This document shows, piece after piece, positions 17,848-27,796 of a stretch of DNA of 64,000 nucleotides; positions within the stretch are counted from its first letter, which is position 1, and each line of letters starts with the position of its first letter. Below the pieces are notes generated by a model. That model saw only the letters and a list, made by a program, of their open reading frames with translations. It was not told the DNA's origin and did not search any database. Both the position numbers and the translations under genes were made by a program. Source of the stretch: Flammeovirga yaeyamensis (GTDB lineage: Bacteria > Bacteroidota > Bacteroidia > Cytophagales > Flammeovirgaceae); contig NZ_CP076132.1 in the NCBI RefSeq assembly GCF_018736045.1, positions 1,039,501-1,103,500 on the forward strand, in the 5' to 3' direction.

Positions 17848-19503
17848 TTATGGACGAAGACGGATAGTAGTTTTACCACCGATCCAACATCCAACGTCGA
17901 TAGAAGCACCTTCTTTGTAACCCTTAGCAGCTAATGTAAATACATCAGTTTTAGTAGGGAATTGCTTACGAGCTTGAGCAGCTTTAGCAGAGTTACCAGC
18001 TTTGTTGTACATATCGTACGCAGCTAAGTAACAAGCTTTCTCGTGTACGTTATCTTCAGAAGAATCAAAACATTGTTTGAATGAAGTCATGTACAAGTCT
18101 CCTACGAAAGTGTAAGCTTCAGGAGCGATGTTAGCATCGTATTCAACAGCTTTGAAAGCTTGAGAACGAGCTTGCGCTTTTAATCCTTTTTTGCTGTATA
18201 ATTTAGCAATATCGATAGAAGTCTCAGCTTGTTTAGATGGATCCTCAGCATATAATTCGATAGCTTTGTTTTTCCACTCGATAGCTTTGTCTACATCGTC
18301 TCTCTTAATGTATTGACCTGCGATAACGTTTGCCATTGCAGCTTGAGGGTCGTTATTGTATACTACAAGTGCAGCATCTAAGAATAAAGGACCGTCAGTA
18401 CATTTTTTACGGATAGAGTAACCAAATATTTTCTTAGCAACACCTAAATCTTCAGGAGCAGCTTTGAATTTTGGACCTAATTTCTCGTTGATAAAGTCAC
18501 AATCGATATTTAACATACCCATGATATATTTATCAGCCATAGTTTGGATACGAGTCCAAGACTTGATATCTCTTTCGTCTTTTTCTTTTTCAGCTCTTTC
18601 TAAGCTTTTCTCTGAGATTTCAGAAATGAAATCGTACTCATCCATCAACCAATCTTCGTTGTAAGACTTGTATTTTTTGAATTCAGGATCGTTAGTTTCG
18701 AAAGAAGCTTCTAACTCTTCTAATTTTTTCTCAGCAGCAGCTTTTTTAGCTGTGTACTCTTTGATTTGAGCATCAGTGTATTGACCACCTTCGTTAGCAA
18801 TTACAGAGTTTGCTGTTAAGATAGCAGACTTTTGCTTTTTAGTTTCAGGATCTTTAGAGAATCCTTGAACTGCTTTCTTGTATGCTACGTGCAATTTCGC
18901 TACGATAGCAACATAAGAAGACATGTTTGCATCGTCAGTCTTATCTAAATCTCTTTTTGCTACTTTATTGTAGAAAGCATAGTACTCTGGTAACTTATCG
19001 TTAAAATCAGGACGATCTTTGTGGTATTTGTAAACGTATTTCGCTTTTTCAGATTCCCACTTATCAGCCTGACCAAAGTATCTACCTCTGTTGTCATAAA
19101 GTTCTAAAACTCTATCTTCATAAGAAGTAAGAAGTGCTTTATCAGCAGCATCTTTTTTCTTTGATTCAGTTGACACTAAACCTTTGTATAATTTTAATCC
19201 GTAGATATAAAGGTTTTTGTGGATATATGGTGTGTTAGTGTAAAGGTAATTGAACGCATCAATTGTTTCTTTACCGTAATTCTTTGCTTTCATGTTATCA
19301 GAGAAGAAAGTATATTTCGACTTTGCCTCTTCAACATTTTCACCCCAACAGTATCCTCTGCTGTCACATCCTTTTTTAACGCTACCATCGGCAGCTTCTT
19401 GCTCTGTTAAACCGTTGTCTTTAGACTCGGCTGCTTCTTCTTGTGCTTGAGCAAAACTTGCTACTAACAAGAAACCTAATAGAAAAGTTGCTAACTTATT
19501 CAT
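17848..19503 (-). CDS. Secreted TPR-like protein
   Basis: A 551-residue helical protein with signal peptide (1-20, ending FAQAQ). Much of it is alternating helices with TPR-like character, clearest near residues 395-470 (AMANVIAGQYIKRDDVDKAI, then SIDIAKLYSKKGLKAQAR). A Cys-rich start (CDSRGYCWG) follows the signal. The middle third is highly charged. It ends the three-gene unit coaX, outer membrane protein, TPR protein, which suggests an envelope role beside the outer membrane protein. The exact function is unknown. Confidence 0.75.
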   Translation of the reverse strand: MNKLATFLLGFLLVASFAQAQEEAAESKDNGLTEQEAADGSVKKGCDSRGYCWGENVEEAKSKYTFFSDNMKAKNYGKETIDAFNYLYTNTPYIHKNLYIYGLKLYKGLVSTESKKKDAADKALLTSYEDRVLELYDNRGRYFGQADKWESEKAKYVYKYHKDRPDFNDKLPEYYAFYNKVAKRDLDKTDDANMSSYVAIVAKLHVAYKKAVQGFSKDPETKKQKSAILTANSVIANEGGQYTDAQIKEYTAKKAAAEKKLEELEASFETNDPEFKKYKSYNEDWLMDEYDFISEISEKSLERAEKEKDERDIKSWTRIQTMADKYIMGMLNIDCDFINEKLGPKFKAAPEDLGVAKKIFGYSIRKKCTDGPLFLDAALVVYNNDPQAAMANVIAGQYIKRDDVDKAIEWKNKAIELYAEDPSKQAETSIDIAKLYSKKGLKAQARSQAFKAVEYDANIAPEAYTFVGDLYMTSFKQCFDSSEDNVHEKACYLAAYDMYNKAGNSAKAAQARKQFPTKTDVFTLAAKGYKEGASIDVGCWIGGKTTIRLRP

Positions 19504-19520
19504 ACTTGAAATTCGATTGA

Positions 19521-20816
19521 TTAGTTGATTCGACGCCTTACGAACCAGCGATCATTGATTGTAACACCTATGTTTAATCTGTAGTGACGATCTTCAAAAG
19601 AGGAGGCTTGTTGAATGTCTGACCTCATCCACCCATACTCTCCTGAAACTGCCAAAGACGAGAATCCCATTGGAAACTCCACCCCGGCGGTCACAACATA
19701 CTCTTTAATTTTTTCATCATAAACTTGGTACGGGGTTTCTCCATATCTAAATCCACCTCTCCAAGTTAAACGCTTCCAGTAACTCGATGCTGAAAAATAG
19801 TCAGGTGTATATTCAATACCTACGCCCAATCTAAATGCGTCATAAAGTCCTTTTGTACCATTGTAGTCTTCAAATTCAGACCAGCTTTGTTTTGTGTAAT
19901 CCACAGCAATTGCCATTTTACCAACAATTTCATAACTGAATCCTAATGCTAATTCCGTTGGGAAAGTAGCGTATTGTGAATCATCTACAATGATTGTATC
20001 TCTATTCAAGATCAAATCAGATGTTGATCTTGTTTGAATATCCTCTAAACGTTTTACTCCAATTTGTTGTTGGAATGTGTAAGTACCACCAAAGTTGATT
20101 CGGCTTCCTTTGTCTTTAGGCCCAAAATGCTTTGATATATATATACCAGGTTTATACATCAAACCTCTATAATTTAAACGAACACCTCTACCAGAAATAA
20201 AGTCAGAAGTATTATTTAAAAGCTCAGTTTTTGTCACCTTCTCAATTACACCAACATTATAAGCTAATTCTAGACCTACAGAAAGCCATTTGCTTACTTT
20301 AAATCCATTACTGAAGTACACTTGGTTAATACCACCTTTTCCTTCGTTTTGAATGCCATAAAATCCTGTTGGTATTTGTGAACCATTAACAGGTGCATAT
20401 AAAGTATCTGTTTGGTAAAACTTATAGCTTACAACACTATAAGGTTTAAAACCAACACCCATTGTCCATTTTCTACTTACTGGGAATGCGAAAGTCATAT
20501 AACTTAGACCCCCACCATAATCTTGTTGCGTCTGACTGTCTGAGAACAAATCTCTTTGTTCTGCATACATACCCGCTTCGAATAAAGTAAGATTATTATA
20601 AGTTAAAGTAGCCGGGTTTAACAGGTTTGAATGACCATAACTTGCTAAACCTACACCTGTATAACCCATACCTTGGTTTCTAGCAGATGTAGAAGGTACA
20701 GGGTTACCCACTCCTAAAGCTGTAAAAGGAGCGTTTCCTTGCTGCGCATAAACTGTAGATCCAAAAGTGATCAATAACAGGCAGCTTATAATGATATTAT
20801 TAATTTGTTTGTACAT
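19521..20816 (-). CDS. Outer membrane beta-barrel protein
   Basis: A 431-residue protein with signal peptide (1-25, ending VYAQ). It has repeated amphipathic strands rich in Gly, Tyr and Phe and an N-terminal region NPVPSTSARNQGMGYTGVGLASYGHSNLLNP-like, which is the 'GMGGA..NPA' type seen in FadL/OmpP1-like Bacteroidota barrels. The ligand is unknown. Its start overlaps the end of coaX by 17 nt, so translation is probably coupled, and the TPR protein follows after 17 nt. Confidence 0.78.
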   Translation of the reverse strand: MYKQINNIIISCLLLITFGSTVYAQQGNAPFTALGVGNPVPSTSARNQGMGYTGVGLASYGHSNLLNPATLTYNNLTLFEAGMYAEQRDLFSDSQTQQDYGGGLSYMTFAFPVSRKWTMGVGFKPYSVVSYKFYQTDTLYAPVNGSQIPTGFYGIQNEGKGGINQVYFSNGFKVSKWLSVGLELAYNVGVIEKVTKTELLNNTSDFISGRGVRLNYRGLMYKPGIYISKHFGPKDKGSRINFGGTYTFQQQIGVKRLEDIQTRSTSDLILNRDTIIVDDSQYATFPTELALGFSYEIVGKMAIAVDYTKQSWSEFEDYNGTKGLYDAFRLGVGIEYTPDYFSASSYWKRLTWRGGFRYGETPYQVYDEKIKEYVVTAGVEFPMGFSSLAVSGEYGWMRSDIQQASSFEDRHYRLNIGVTINDRWFVRRRIN

Positions 20817-21531
20817 GTAATCTCAGAATACTATCGATTCCTTTGAGAACCAGATTTCGGTCAGCAAAGATGCTTGAATTTAATTTAGATTCAAAAGTAT
20901 TTGCCATCCCACCACACAACAATGTATTAATTCCATCAAATTTTCTTTGATATTGTTGAATTGTCCCTTCGATTTCCGCTAAAAGGCCATTTACCGCACC
21001 AGACATCATACATGATTTTGTAGAATCACCTATTAATTTTTGGTCTAAATCCAACTCTTCTATAAGAGGTAAATTTGCAGTAAAAGCATTCATGGCTTTT
21101 AATCTTAATTGAACACCAGGGGAGATACCTCCACCTAGATACACATTATCTGCAGTTATAAGGTCGTAAGTAACACAGGTGCCTATATCTACGACCAAAC
21201 AAGTTTGATTTGGAAATAACTCTCTGGCTGCGGCTACAGCAGCAATTCGATCTACTCCTAAAGTCAGAGGAGTACCATATTGATTATCAAATGGTAAATT
21301 CGTAGAGGAAGAAATTTCCAAAACATTGAACTGTTCTTTAAGGCGATTAAGTAAGGATGGTTCTAAATTTCCAACGCTTGCTAACCCAATCCATTCGCAT
21401 GAGAAATCAACTAATGCATGAATAAGTTTAACGCTATCTTCAAAGACACGAACGTTGATTAATTCGTTGTCTTGAAAAAAGCCAACTTTCATTAAGCTAT
21501 TTCCTACGTCGATGGATACCCTTCTGAACAT
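20800..21531 (-). CDS. coaX: Type III pantothenate kinase
   Basis: Phosphorylates pantothenate, the first step of coenzyme A synthesis, with no feedback inhibition by CoA in this class. The ASKHA-fold motifs are present: DVGNSLMKVG at the N-terminus, GVDRIAAVAAA in the middle, LVVDIGTCVTYDLI, and GGGISPGVQLR. At 243 residues it is of normal length. It heads a tight three-gene minus-strand unit and overlaps the next gene by 17 nt. Confidence 0.95.
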   Translation of the reverse strand: MFRRVSIDVGNSLMKVGFFQDNELINVRVFEDSVKLIHALVDFSCEWIGLASVGNLEPSLLNRLKEQFNVLEISSSTNLPFDNQYGTPLTLGVDRIAAVAAARELFPNQTCLVVDIGTCVTYDLITADNVYLGGGISPGVQLRLKAMNAFTANLPLIEELDLDQKLIGDSTKSCMMSGAVNGLLAEIEGTIQQYQRKFDGINTLLCGGMANTFESKLNSSIFADRNLVLKGIDSILRLHVQTN

Positions 21532-21637
21532 TTTTATTATTTATATCTATCTAATTGATAATTAGTTGGATATACAGCCCAATTGCATATATACTTTGCT
21601 AGTGAAATTATTCAAAATTATTTCACTTAAATTAACC

Positions 21638-23521
21638 TTAACTCTGTTTTTTCACATCTTTAAACTCCAAATACACTATTTGATCATCCTCGTTAATTTC
21701 GTTTAAAGAATCGGTTACAGGAGTTACTCTTTGGTTAGAATGAATTATAAATATTGGTAAATCATATGTCGATAACAATTGAAAGGATTCCTCTTTATCA
21801 TAATACTGACTTGATTTAACAATCTTTATAATATGTTTACGCCTTATAAGATTAGAGAGGGCTATAAAATCATATTTCCCTTGAAATAATAGGTGCTGAG
21901 GTTTTTGAAGTGCGTTTGTTTCTACTTCTAATTTCGAAGCCAATCTGAACACTTTATTCATGCCCAGTTCAGAAGAAACAGTTCTATTTCCAAGTATGTT
22001 GATTTCATTATTTGATGTTGTAGAAAACAACTGTCCATATCTAGAGAAATCTACTTCTTCTAAAGCTCCTTCAGATAGAATACTTCCTTCGTAAGTTGGA
22101 ATACCGTTCCTTTTAGCATTTCTAATATTATGTTCTGATGTATCAGACATCAAAACAGGAATATCAAATCGATGAAGAATTTTAGCAATGAATAAACCTA
22201 CCTCACTAGCACCAAGGAATAAAATACCGTTAGGCTCTTCTCTTAATACTTTTAAGGCTTTGGCAAGTGGTTTTGCTGTTAAGCCTTGTATTACCACCGT
22301 ACCAATAATGATCATGAAAGTTAAAGGAAGCAACATTTTTGCTTCTTCTACCTGAATTTCTGTAATAGGCGCTTGTCCTGAAGTAAGTTTTAAAGTAAAC
22401 AAGGAAGCAACACCAGCAGCAACGATCCCTCTAGGAGAGATATAAGAAATAAATATTCTTTCTTTCCATTTTAAACTAGTTCCTATTGTGCTACACAGAA
22501 CAACAAGTGGTCGGATAATATAAATAATCACTATAAATAGTAAAACACTCTTCCAGTTGGCAAGAGCCATGAGATCATTTATATCCATCCTAGAGGAAAG
22601 CATCACAAATAAGAAGGAGATTAAAATTAAAGTAACATCTTCTTTGAAATGCATAAGGGATTTTAAGTTAGCAATCTTGGAGTTTCCGATAATCATACCG
22701 TAAACAGTTACCGCTAACAATCCCGACTCCGCATGTAAGACATCTGAAAAACCAAATGTGCCAATTACGGCACCGAGGATAACAGTGTTTTTTAAGTGAT
22801 CAGGTAGAAGTGCTTTATTTTTCAACATCCTTATGGTAATGAAGGCCGCTAATCCACCAGTTAGTAATCCCGATAAGGTTAATAACAAAAATCCTTTTAG
22901 GGCAAAAAAGGTAAATAACTCATTGCTATGTCCTGAAAGAATAAAGTCAAATATTAAAATTGCAGTCAAGGCACCTATTGGATCTATAAGAATACCTTCC
23001 CATTTAAGAATAGTATTTATTCTGATATTAGGCTTTATGTTTCTAAGCATAGGACCTACAACTGTTGGTCCTGAGACAATAATTAACCCTCCAAATAATA
23101 AAGCTATTCTATAGCTAAAGCCCATGATGTAATGTGTAGCAATTGCTCCACCTATTAAGGTGATTATGGTTCCAAAAATGAGCAATCTCCAAATTACATT
23201 TCCAAGGTTTTTTGTCTCTTTTAATTTTAAAGTTAAACCACCTTCAAACAATATTAACCCAACAGATAGATTAACAACATCAAAAAGTAATTCACCATGG
23301 AAGATTTTATCTCCATCGATAAATTTATGTCCATCGGGAGTGAAAAAAGTAGAAAAAGGACCAACCAACAATCCTATTAAAATTAAAGGAAGGATGGCAG
23401 GAACTTTAATTTTCCACCCGAGCCATTGTGCAAAAAAACCAAGCCCGATTAAAGAGGCAAGTTCTATCATTCTAATTGTTTGAAGTAAGAAACTATGTTT
23501 TTGAGTAGGGGAATTAACCAC
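21638..23521 (-). CDS. Cation:proton antiporter (CPA1/NhaP type) with C-terminal nucleotide-binding domain
   Basis: Inner membrane Na+ or K+/H+ exchanger. Residues 18-410 hold about 12 TM helices with the ion-site segment WEGILIDPIGALTAIL and the half-helix region SPRGIVAAGVASLF. The C-terminal 200 residues form an RCK/TrkA-N-like Rossmann domain starting at GILFLGASEVGLFIAKIL, a likely nucleotide or redox regulatory domain. Start at 23521 lies 3 nt after the pbpC stop; an internal ATG at 23470 (MIELASLIG) is the more usual N-terminus for the family, so the first 17 residues are uncertain. Probably co-transcribed with pbpC. Confidence 0.88.
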   Translation of the reverse strand: MVNSPTQKHSFLLQTIRMIELASLIGLGFFAQWLGWKIKVPAILPLILIGLLVGPFSTFFTPDGHKFIDGDKIFHGELLFDVVNLSVGLILFEGGLTLKLKETKNLGNVIWRLLIFGTIITLIGGAIATHYIMGFSYRIALLFGGLIIVSGPTVVGPMLRNIKPNIRINTILKWEGILIDPIGALTAILIFDFILSGHSNELFTFFALKGFLLLTLSGLLTGGLAAFITIRMLKNKALLPDHLKNTVILGAVIGTFGFSDVLHAESGLLAVTVYGMIIGNSKIANLKSLMHFKEDVTLILISFLFVMLSSRMDINDLMALANWKSVLLFIVIIYIIRPLVVLCSTIGTSLKWKERIFISYISPRGIVAAGVASLFTLKLTSGQAPITEIQVEEAKMLLPLTFMIIIGTVVIQGLTAKPLAKALKVLREEPNGILFLGASEVGLFIAKILHRFDIPVLMSDTSEHNIRNAKRNGIPTYEGSILSEGALEEVDFSRYGQLFSTTSNNEINILGNRTVSSELGMNKVFRLASKLEVETNALQKPQHLLFQGKYDFIALSNLIRRKHIIKIVKSSQYYDKEESFQLLSTYDLPIFIIHSNQRVTPVTDSLNEINEDDQIVYLEFKDVKKQS

Positions 23522-23524
23522 TAA

Positions 23525-25888
23525 CTATTTAACAAATATATAAATCTCAGCGTTTCTTCCCTTATCATCTGTACATGATATTTTATTTTGTCCGAATTTA
23601 AACTGATGGAAAAGTGACTGTCCTCTCTCTACTTTTTTAATAAAATGATCGTTTACATACCAATAGGTGTAAGCGACATCCGGACTTAAATGAGCTTTCA
23701 TTTCTAGCTCTGTACTTTTATCAGTAATAATATATTCTCTACCTTCTACAGGAGAAATAATTTGAGGAGCAACCCCAGTAATTGATGTCCTGCATTTAGG
23801 ATTGTGCTGAGGTGGAGCATTAAATGGTAGATTGTTTTCTAAATAAAATGTCATCAATTCAACGGATGGATTAGCATATTGTTTTTTGATATAGCCACCT
23901 TCTTTTGGAAGACAGTCATGACAATAATAAAAGCTAGAATCTGTTGATACGAAATAATTTTTTAGGTGAGTACACTTTTCAGTATGAGAAACACCTGGAA
24001 TAAAAGTATCGCTTACTAAATGGTCACAAAAGATATTTGGTACTTTTCCCGATGTAGCACAAACCTCTCTTTCAAAAATGTGTTCGGGTATATCGTATTC
24101 CCATTTCGAAATATTATTTCCCGTGTAAAGTGATTGGAATAATGAGAATAGTAAAGGAGTTGCCGTTTCTGCTCCCGTTAACCCGGGAACACCAATATTA
24201 TTAAAATTACCACACCATACTCCAACTGTATATTCTTTATTGTACCCTACACTCCATGCGTCTCTTCGACCATAGGATGTTCCTGTCTTCCATGCGATAG
24301 GAGGGGCATGAAAGCTATTTTGATAATTATTCGGGAAATCAGGTCGTTTTAACTGACTCAATATTTCATAGATCATATAAGCACTTTCAGGGGTGACTAT
24401 TTGATGCTTGGAAGAATCAATTTCAGCTGAAGTAAAATGTAAAGGAGTGTAAGATCCTTCTTGAGCAAATGCAGCGTACAATCCTGTTAGTTCGGTTAAA
24501 TTTACTCCACATCCACCCAAAGCAAGTGATAAACCTAAACGTTTTTCTTGTCTTTTAATGGTATTAAAACCAGCATTTTTTAAACTATTGATTAGTGCCG
24601 GCGTACCGATTTTCTCTAAAATAGAGACTGCAGGAATATTAAGTGATTGCTTTAACGCTTCTGTAACTGTAACTTCTCCACGAAATTGTTCATCATAATT
24701 CACGGGACTGTAAGAACCAAAATCGTGTCGAACATCTAAAATTTGAAGCTTGGGAGTAAGTATACCTCTATCAAACCCTAGGGCATAGATAAGTGGTTTT
24801 AATGTTGATCCAGGTGACCTTAATGCTAAATTTCCATCAATTTGCCCCGCATTTTGATCATCATCGTAGTCTTGAGAACCGATGTAAGCAATAACATTAT
24901 TTGTTTTATTATCTATAATTAAAGCTGCAGCATTGTAAATACCTAAGCCACTTTGTCTTCTAGAATATTTAGATATAATTTTTTCAGCTTTAATCTGTTT
25001 GCCCACATCTATGTTTGTTTTTATCACTTTATCTAGAGGGTACTTATTAATTAACCTTCTATTTAGATGTGGAGTAGTTCTCGGCATATTTTCTCTCTTA
25101 ATATGAAGAGGTTCTAGAAGAGCAGAATACTTTTCATCATCAGAGATTATCCCTTCCTCATAATACCTTACAATCCATTTATCTCTTTCGCTCTTCAAAA
25201 ACTCTTTTTGATGCTGAATACTTAATGAGGTAGGTCGATTAGGTATGATTGATAACATTGAAGACTCTGCTGTACTTAAAGCATTTGGATTTTTTTGGAG
25301 ATAAAGTACAGTTGCTGCTTTTATACCCTCAATATTTCCTCCAAAGGGAATACTGTTAATATACATTTCAAGGATTTCATCTTTACTATATGTACATTCT
25401 AATTGATAAGCTCTAAATGCCTCTTTTAGTTTATTGAGGTACGTCCTTTCTTTAGGTTCTAATAAACGGACGACTTGCATTGTAATCGTAGATGCTCCTG
25501 AAACTCGTTTTTGTGAAGTTAAATTGTAGAAAACAGCTCTAAATACTGAAATAGGATTAATGCCAAAATGGTAATAAAACCATTTGTCTTCTTTCTGAGT
25601 TATAGCTTTAATAAAAAAAGGATCAACATCTTCCAGAGAACTATATAAACACCATTTATCTGAAGTATTTAACGTAGCACCTATCACCTCATTGTTTTTG
25701 GATAATATAACTTTACCATATTTGACCTTTTCAGGGTAGGGGAATAAAAAATGAATAATACCCCAACTCATGAATTGTACAATACAAAGAAAGCTTAAAG
25801 TTATAAAAAGTTTTCTAGCTAACTTGTTGATATTGATCTTTTTAAATTTAGATATAATATAATAAAAGTTTAAATTGATTTTTGTCAT
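23525..25888 (-). CDS. pbpC: Penicillin-binding protein 1C
   Basis: Bifunctional peptidoglycan glycosyltransferase and transpeptidase, anchored in the inner membrane with the enzymatic part in the periplasm. A cytoplasmic tail and one TM helix (about 28-50) precede the GT51 domain, with catalytic QKEDKWFYYHFGI and GASTITMQVVRLL. The transpeptidase has SPGSTLKPL (catalytic Ser), SLN and KTGTS. A C-terminal BiPBP_C-like beta domain (about 680-787) marks the 1C subclass. At 787 residues it is full length. The usual alpha-2-macroglobulin neighbour is absent; the antiporter follows directly. Confidence 0.94.
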   Translation of the reverse strand: MTKINLNFYYIISKFKKININKLARKLFITLSFLCIVQFMSWGIIHFLFPYPEKVKYGKVILSKNNEVIGATLNTSDKWCLYSSLEDVDPFFIKAITQKEDKWFYYHFGINPISVFRAVFYNLTSQKRVSGASTITMQVVRLLEPKERTYLNKLKEAFRAYQLECTYSKDEILEMYINSIPFGGNIEGIKAATVLYLQKNPNALSTAESSMLSIIPNRPTSLSIQHQKEFLKSERDKWIVRYYEEGIISDDEKYSALLEPLHIKRENMPRTTPHLNRRLINKYPLDKVIKTNIDVGKQIKAEKIISKYSRRQSGLGIYNAAALIIDNKTNNVIAYIGSQDYDDDQNAGQIDGNLALRSPGSTLKPLIYALGFDRGILTPKLQILDVRHDFGSYSPVNYDEQFRGEVTVTEALKQSLNIPAVSILEKIGTPALINSLKNAGFNTIKRQEKRLGLSLALGGCGVNLTELTGLYAAFAQEGSYTPLHFTSAEIDSSKHQIVTPESAYMIYEILSQLKRPDFPNNYQNSFHAPPIAWKTGTSYGRRDAWSVGYNKEYTVGVWCGNFNNIGVPGLTGAETATPLLFSLFQSLYTGNNISKWEYDIPEHIFEREVCATSGKVPNIFCDHLVSDTFIPGVSHTEKCTHLKNYFVSTDSSFYYCHDCLPKEGGYIKKQYANPSVELMTFYLENNLPFNAPPQHNPKCRTSITGVAPQIISPVEGREYIITDKSTELEMKAHLSPDVAYTYWYVNDHFIKKVERGQSLFHQFKFGQNKISCTDDKGRNAEIYIFVK

Positions 25889-25899
25889 AAGTGAACTTT

Positions 25900-25940
25900 A
25901 ACAATACCCAAAATATTGTTTCAACAAATAGAAATTGTTG
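25900..25940. repeat. Two tandem short inverted repeats upstream of pbpC
   Basis: AACAATA (25900-25906) with TATTGTT (25914-25920), then CAACAA (25922-25927) with TTGTTG (25935-25940). They lie in the divergent space between pbpC and the next plus-strand gene and could be operator sites or chance AT-rich palindromes. Confidence 0.3.
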
Positions 25941-26037
25941 TAAAAAAAATAAACACAGCTATATCGCTTATGTAAAAATACACAATTTCTAAACACCCAA
26001 TACTACTTGATTTCATACCTCATTACTATCAAAACCT

Positions 26038-27678
26038 ATGAAACGCATTATCAATATATTCCCAATTTTATTAAACTTAATTTTATTGATTTTAATACCT
26101 TCTGTTCATGCCCAAACTTTCGAGGAACATACCTTAAAGTTTCCAATGATGCATGAATATGACGGGGCTTACCAAATAAGTCAAATGGGAGATAAAGGTT
26201 TACTTGTCCTAAGAAATCGATATGCTGGTGAAAAAAGTAATGTAATATCCGAAATCCAAATGACCTATGTGAAGTCATCATTTCAAAAAAAATGGACCAA
26301 AGACATTTCTTTAAATCATTATGGTGATTTCAAGCTAAATACATATGATGATGAATTTGCTTATTTTTTAATGCAAGCAAATAAAAATAATTATCAAGTA
26401 TTGAGAATTCGTTTAGAGGATGGTGCTCATAAAGTTTTCTATTACAAAAATGTAGAAAAAATGACAGTCGACTATTTCGAAGCTCATAATAATGTGTGTT
26501 TCTTCGGAGGTCACGCAGAAAATAGACCAATTGTCACTCGTTGGGATTTAGATTCAGATAAAAGAAATATTTTACCGTCTGTACATCAAATAAAAGGTGG
26601 TTTGTATTGTATGGAGTTTGACCCCAAAAGTGATATGCTTACTGTAGTAGTAAAAGCTCAGATGACAAGTATACACAGAGGTTTATATATTTTGGACTAT
26701 AGCATGGATGGATTAATCGACAAACAATATTTTGAAGAATTACAAAGAGATTATAATTACCAAACCTTTAGGCCTTATCACAATAGTAACGGGCAACTAG
26801 TGATGTTGGGAACATATGGTTTAGGGAATTTATCGGATGAAACTCAAGGTATCTATTCAATGATCATTTCAAAAAATGGGTACAGAATGCATCCTAAGTT
26901 TTACGACTTTTCTTTCTTCAAAAATTTCTATAGTCATCTTGATGAAAAGCAAAAAGAAAAGAGTGAAGCAAAGTTTCATAAAAGAAGAGAAAAAGATAAG
27001 ATCACTCCTTTGCGTTTAGAGATCATGCCTAATAGGTTACAGTTTATGAATAATCAAGTGGTGTTTGTGGTGAATGATGTCACTTTTATTTATCCTTTTA
27101 ATGATCAAGCAAAATATTTGAGCGATGGATTTTATTCAAAGGCTGAAGTCCCAACTTATACATCATTTGTACAGAACTACGAGAATATGATTCGACGTAA
27201 AGGAGAGTTTATTCCCATGAATCTTTTGGATGAAAAGATGAAAGATCATCTTCCATTTCCAATAGAATGTAATTTTAATCGTTCGTTTGCTTGTGGATTT
27301 GATTACGAAACAGGTGAGTTAAAATGGGACAATACTTATGTAACAAGAAATTTAAAAACAGAAATGCCAATTGAGTCAGTAACAGCTTATGCAGACAATA
27401 GAAAGGTGGCCTTTCTTCATGTAAATAGAGATAACTTTTTTTATAAAATCTCTGATAGATTAAAATATACTAATAATCTAAAAGTGGTATCTCTTCAAGA
27501 TTATTCTCCTGGGAAAGAAGTGAAAAAGTTTACTAGTGGAGGAGTACAACATTGGTACAGTAATCATTTTATTTTTACGGGTACTAAAACGGTGAAGACA
27601 CTGTACAATCAAAAAGAAAAAGAAAATTACTTCTTTTTAACCTGCTTATCTTACAGTAATAGAGTACTTTCCGAATAA
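26038..27678 (+). CDS. Secreted protein of unknown function
   Basis: A 546-residue protein with signal peptide (1-25, ending VHAQ). The mature part is rich in short beta strands with repeated turns of the kind seen in beta-propellers (KGLLVLRNRY, KVFYYKN, VCFFGGHAENR, LVMLGTYGLGN), broken by a highly charged helix near residues 300-325 (EKQKEKSEAKFHKRREKDK). No catalytic motif, lipobox or T9SS tail was seen. It starts divergently from pbpC and is followed by gdhA after 118 nt. I do not recognise its family. Confidence 0.65.
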   Translation: MKRIINIFPILLNLILLILIPSVHAQTFEEHTLKFPMMHEYDGAYQISQMGDKGLLVLRNRYAGEKSNVISEIQMTYVKSSFQKKWTKDISLNHYGDFKLNTYDDEFAYFLMQANKNNYQVLRIRLEDGAHKVFYYKNVEKMTVDYFEAHNNVCFFGGHAENRPIVTRWDLDSDKRNILPSVHQIKGGLYCMEFDPKSDMLTVVVKAQMTSIHRGLYILDYSMDGLIDKQYFEELQRDYNYQTFRPYHNSNGQLVMLGTYGLGNLSDETQGIYSMIISKNGYRMHPKFYDFSFFKNFYSHLDEKQKEKSEAKFHKRREKDKITPLRLEIMPNRLQFMNNQVVFVVNDVTFIYPFNDQAKYLSDGFYSKAEVPTYTSFVQNYENMIRRKGEFIPMNLLDEKMKDHLPFPIECNFNRSFACGFDYETGELKWDNTYVTRNLKTEMPIESVTAYADNRKVAFLHVNRDNFFYKISDRLKYTNNLKVVSLQDYSPGKEVKKFTSGGVQHWYSNHFIFTGTKTVKTLYNQKEKENYFFLTCLSYSNRVLSE

Positions 27679-27796
27679 TTTTAAAAACAACTACTGATAA
27701 ATTTTTACGTTTTGTTTGTTTATGTGCAACTATTTTTTGCTAATTGCAATTATAAATGTAAAAATTACACATATATAAACACACACACTTAAACAT

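Noticed and set aside
23160-23483. 107-residue plus-strand frame opposite the antiporter
   Set aside because: It is the antisense of membrane helices and has no independent support.
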